Origin: Sciurus carolinensis
Lineage: Eukaryota; Chordata; Mammalia; Rodentia; Sciuridae
Length of the DNA: 64,000 nt
Reading direction: 5' to 3'
NCBI RefSeq assembly: GCF_902686445.1
Contig: NC_062232.1
Location: forward strand, 87,344,932-87,408,931
Shown piece after piece: positions 62,147 through 64,000 of the stretch (the stretch's first letter is position 1; each line of letters opens with the position of its first letter). Position numbers and translations under genes: made by a program. The notes beneath the pieces are model-generated. The model worked only from the letters and a program-made list of their open reading frames with translations, had not been told where the DNA came from and did no database searches.

Positions 62147-64000
62147 AATAAATGTCAGTTCTCTTCCATTCTGCACTTTGCTAACTGCTCCTTAATGTTT
62201 AAGGAAGATTATTACATTAGTGGGGAAAATTCTTATTTAGAAAAGCTTCCCCACAAGCCAATGAAAGAGGATTAAAATAGAACAAAATGAAGTATAAGAT
62301 TTAATTATCAGGTAGCATTCTCAGTAAATATCACTGTTTCACTGATAATTGTCTGACTAACTTACAAAAGGTCCATTCCCTTTATTGATATTCTTTCTCA
62401 TATCCTTTTTATTATTTTCCTACCACTTGTAAAAACACACTGGTATTGTTTTTGTCTATTTGTCATATAATGAGTGCTCCATAAACTGTCTAAATGAATT
62501 AATCCCACTTCCTTCCAAGAAAGTCAAACATCATTCCATGACCTTTTCCTACTTAGAATGGTCCATTCGTCTCTAAAAGTATGGCAGATAGATTCTTTGT
62601 TTTTCTTTAGTGAAATAACTTTTTCCCACTTCCTACTTCCTTTTCTTTTCCTTTTTCCTTTTTTTCTCAAAGTGACAGACACTTCTGACCCACCATCAAC
62701 TGTAGGACATAGATTTTGAATTTCCAGTAAGTTAACGGTGAGAGGTTTGTTCAGAACTATTCACAATACTCTGCCCATCTTCTGATGAGAGGCATATTTA
62801 CACCAGAAAGTTGATAAAATACTGAAATCTGCAGATAAGAAGTCTACAAGGAAACTACATTCATAATTTTAGTCTTATTAAACTCTTTCCCCACATTTAC
62901 TCAAATAACAGAGTATGCAGGACACAAAACTAAGCCCACAGGTACTGAGAAATAGCTTTGCTTTTATGCTTGACAAAAGATAACTCTGACCCAAATCCTC
63001 ATCTTCAAAAGATTGACTAGCTGGAAAGATACCACCATGTCAACCACCAGAACATGTGGAAGATGAGTAAGTAACACTGTCAAGTAGTTTTCTGGCCTAT
63101 CAGATATTTCCCTACAAAGAAAGTCTTGGAAGCATCTCCTGTTTTTCTTCAATCATAAGCTTCCAAAAATCATTGACTTTATAGCATTTTATTGAATAAT
63201 TCAGTTTTTCCATAAGTGTGTACCTACTATGTGTCAGGTACTGTGCCAGGAACTAAAGAGCAAGATTTTGCTGCCATGTATCTTACTGTCTCTATATTGA
63301 AGGACACAGGGCAAAATGATAATTTTACAGAAATCAAGAATTAAAAAAAGGAATGTCTTGGAATGTACTGCAGTGTTTCAGAGCCTTTTAGCAAAACTTT
63401 CCATTGTTAAAATCATTGACACTAGTATAATCTTTCAATCACTATAATATCTTAAAAGTTACATATTTATTATTTTTATGAGAGTTGTTAATTGTGTAGA
63501 AGATGCCCCAAGCTGTTGGAGGATGAATATGTTATAGAACAAATGTTGGCAAAGTGGACAAATCTTTGGCGTGGTATGTGAAATAAAGAAGAGCCAGGTT
63601 TAAAAAATAAAAGAATCCAATAAATGCAGGCTTGTTCACTGAATGCTAGAATATTTGAATGGATCCTTATTACAGCATAACTTTGTGCCAGATAAAAACA
63701 GTACATGTATGGTATTGAATAGAAAAATAACTCCAAAAAAGTCTTAGACATGAGCCCGCAATGACCAACCTATTTTGAGTTAAGAGAAAGTAGAGTGGTT
63801 GTTGAAGTCCTTCAATTATGCGGATGATAAGTTCTGAAATCTTTGAGATAGCATAGATCAGGGACTGGTGTTTGTATCATCCACAAGCAAAGAGTGTCTT
63901 TTACATTTTAAATGGTTAGAAAAATGAAAAGAAGAGCAATATTTCATAAATGAAAAAGCAAATGCCATTCAAATTTCAGCATCTGCAAATAAAGTTATTT
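62147..64000. other. Unclassified intergenic DNA to the right edge
   Basis: No exon or RNA gene supported. A decayed fragment near 63210-63260 (CCTACTATGTGTCAGGTACT) looks like a MIR or related ancient repeat. Confidence 0.5.

Noticed and set aside
1..64000. CRISPR arrays, operons, bacterial or phage systems
   Set aside because: The window is a spliced mammalian locus; no regularly spaced repeats or prokaryotic gene structure are present.

Overview
This is vertebrate (mammalian) nuclear DNA: AT-rich, intron-dominated, with spliced exons, L1/L2/MIR/MaLR repeats and no operon-like gene packing. The only gene I can support is the 3' end of IL1RAPL2 (interleukin-1 receptor accessory protein-like 2), on the + strand. 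Four coding exons (6672-6817, 14887-15030, 21055-21225, 32547-33244) join in frame into the C-terminal 385 residues: end of the last Ig domain, transmembrane helix, complete cytoplasmic TIR domain, and the long C-terminal tail typical of the IL1RAPL subfamily, ending in a TAG stop. The 5' part of the gene lies upstream of the window. IL1RAPL2 is X-linked in human, so this is probably X-chromosomal.

The lineage is suggested by the repeats. Several SINEs are B1-like units fused to an ID (tRNA-Ala-like) tail, one free ID element is present, and two young L1 3' ends share a 3'UTR that I associate with squirrels. A sciurid rodent (ground squirrel, marmot or tree squirrel) is the best guess. This rests on memory of the families, not on a search.

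Layout: 1-6671 is intron with nested old LINE/LTR debris. 6818-14886, 15031-21054 and 21226-32546 are introns carrying SINEs, L2, MIR and an old MaLR element. 33245 onward is 3'UTR, with a first AATAAA 101 nt after the stop. From there to 64000 is about 30 kb of gene-poor DNA containing SINEs, MIRs, a MaLR-type LTR, an older L1, a compound TC/AC microsatellite, and two young L1 insertions at 39463-39653 and 61151-62136. No second gene, RNA gene or CRISPR was found, and most long open frames are chance or repeat-derived.

The observations most worth checking are: (i) an L1 insertion with a twin-priming type internal inversion; (ii) telomere-like CCCTAA repeats inside that L1's 3'UTR, with a sister copy 5'-truncated exactly where the array would begin; (iii) two independent pairs of 60-bp direct repeats, each 57/60 identical and 1.2-1.6 kb apart; (iv) transmembrane and TIR exons that are both multiples of three between phase-1 introns, so either could be skipped in frame. 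I see no novel biological system.
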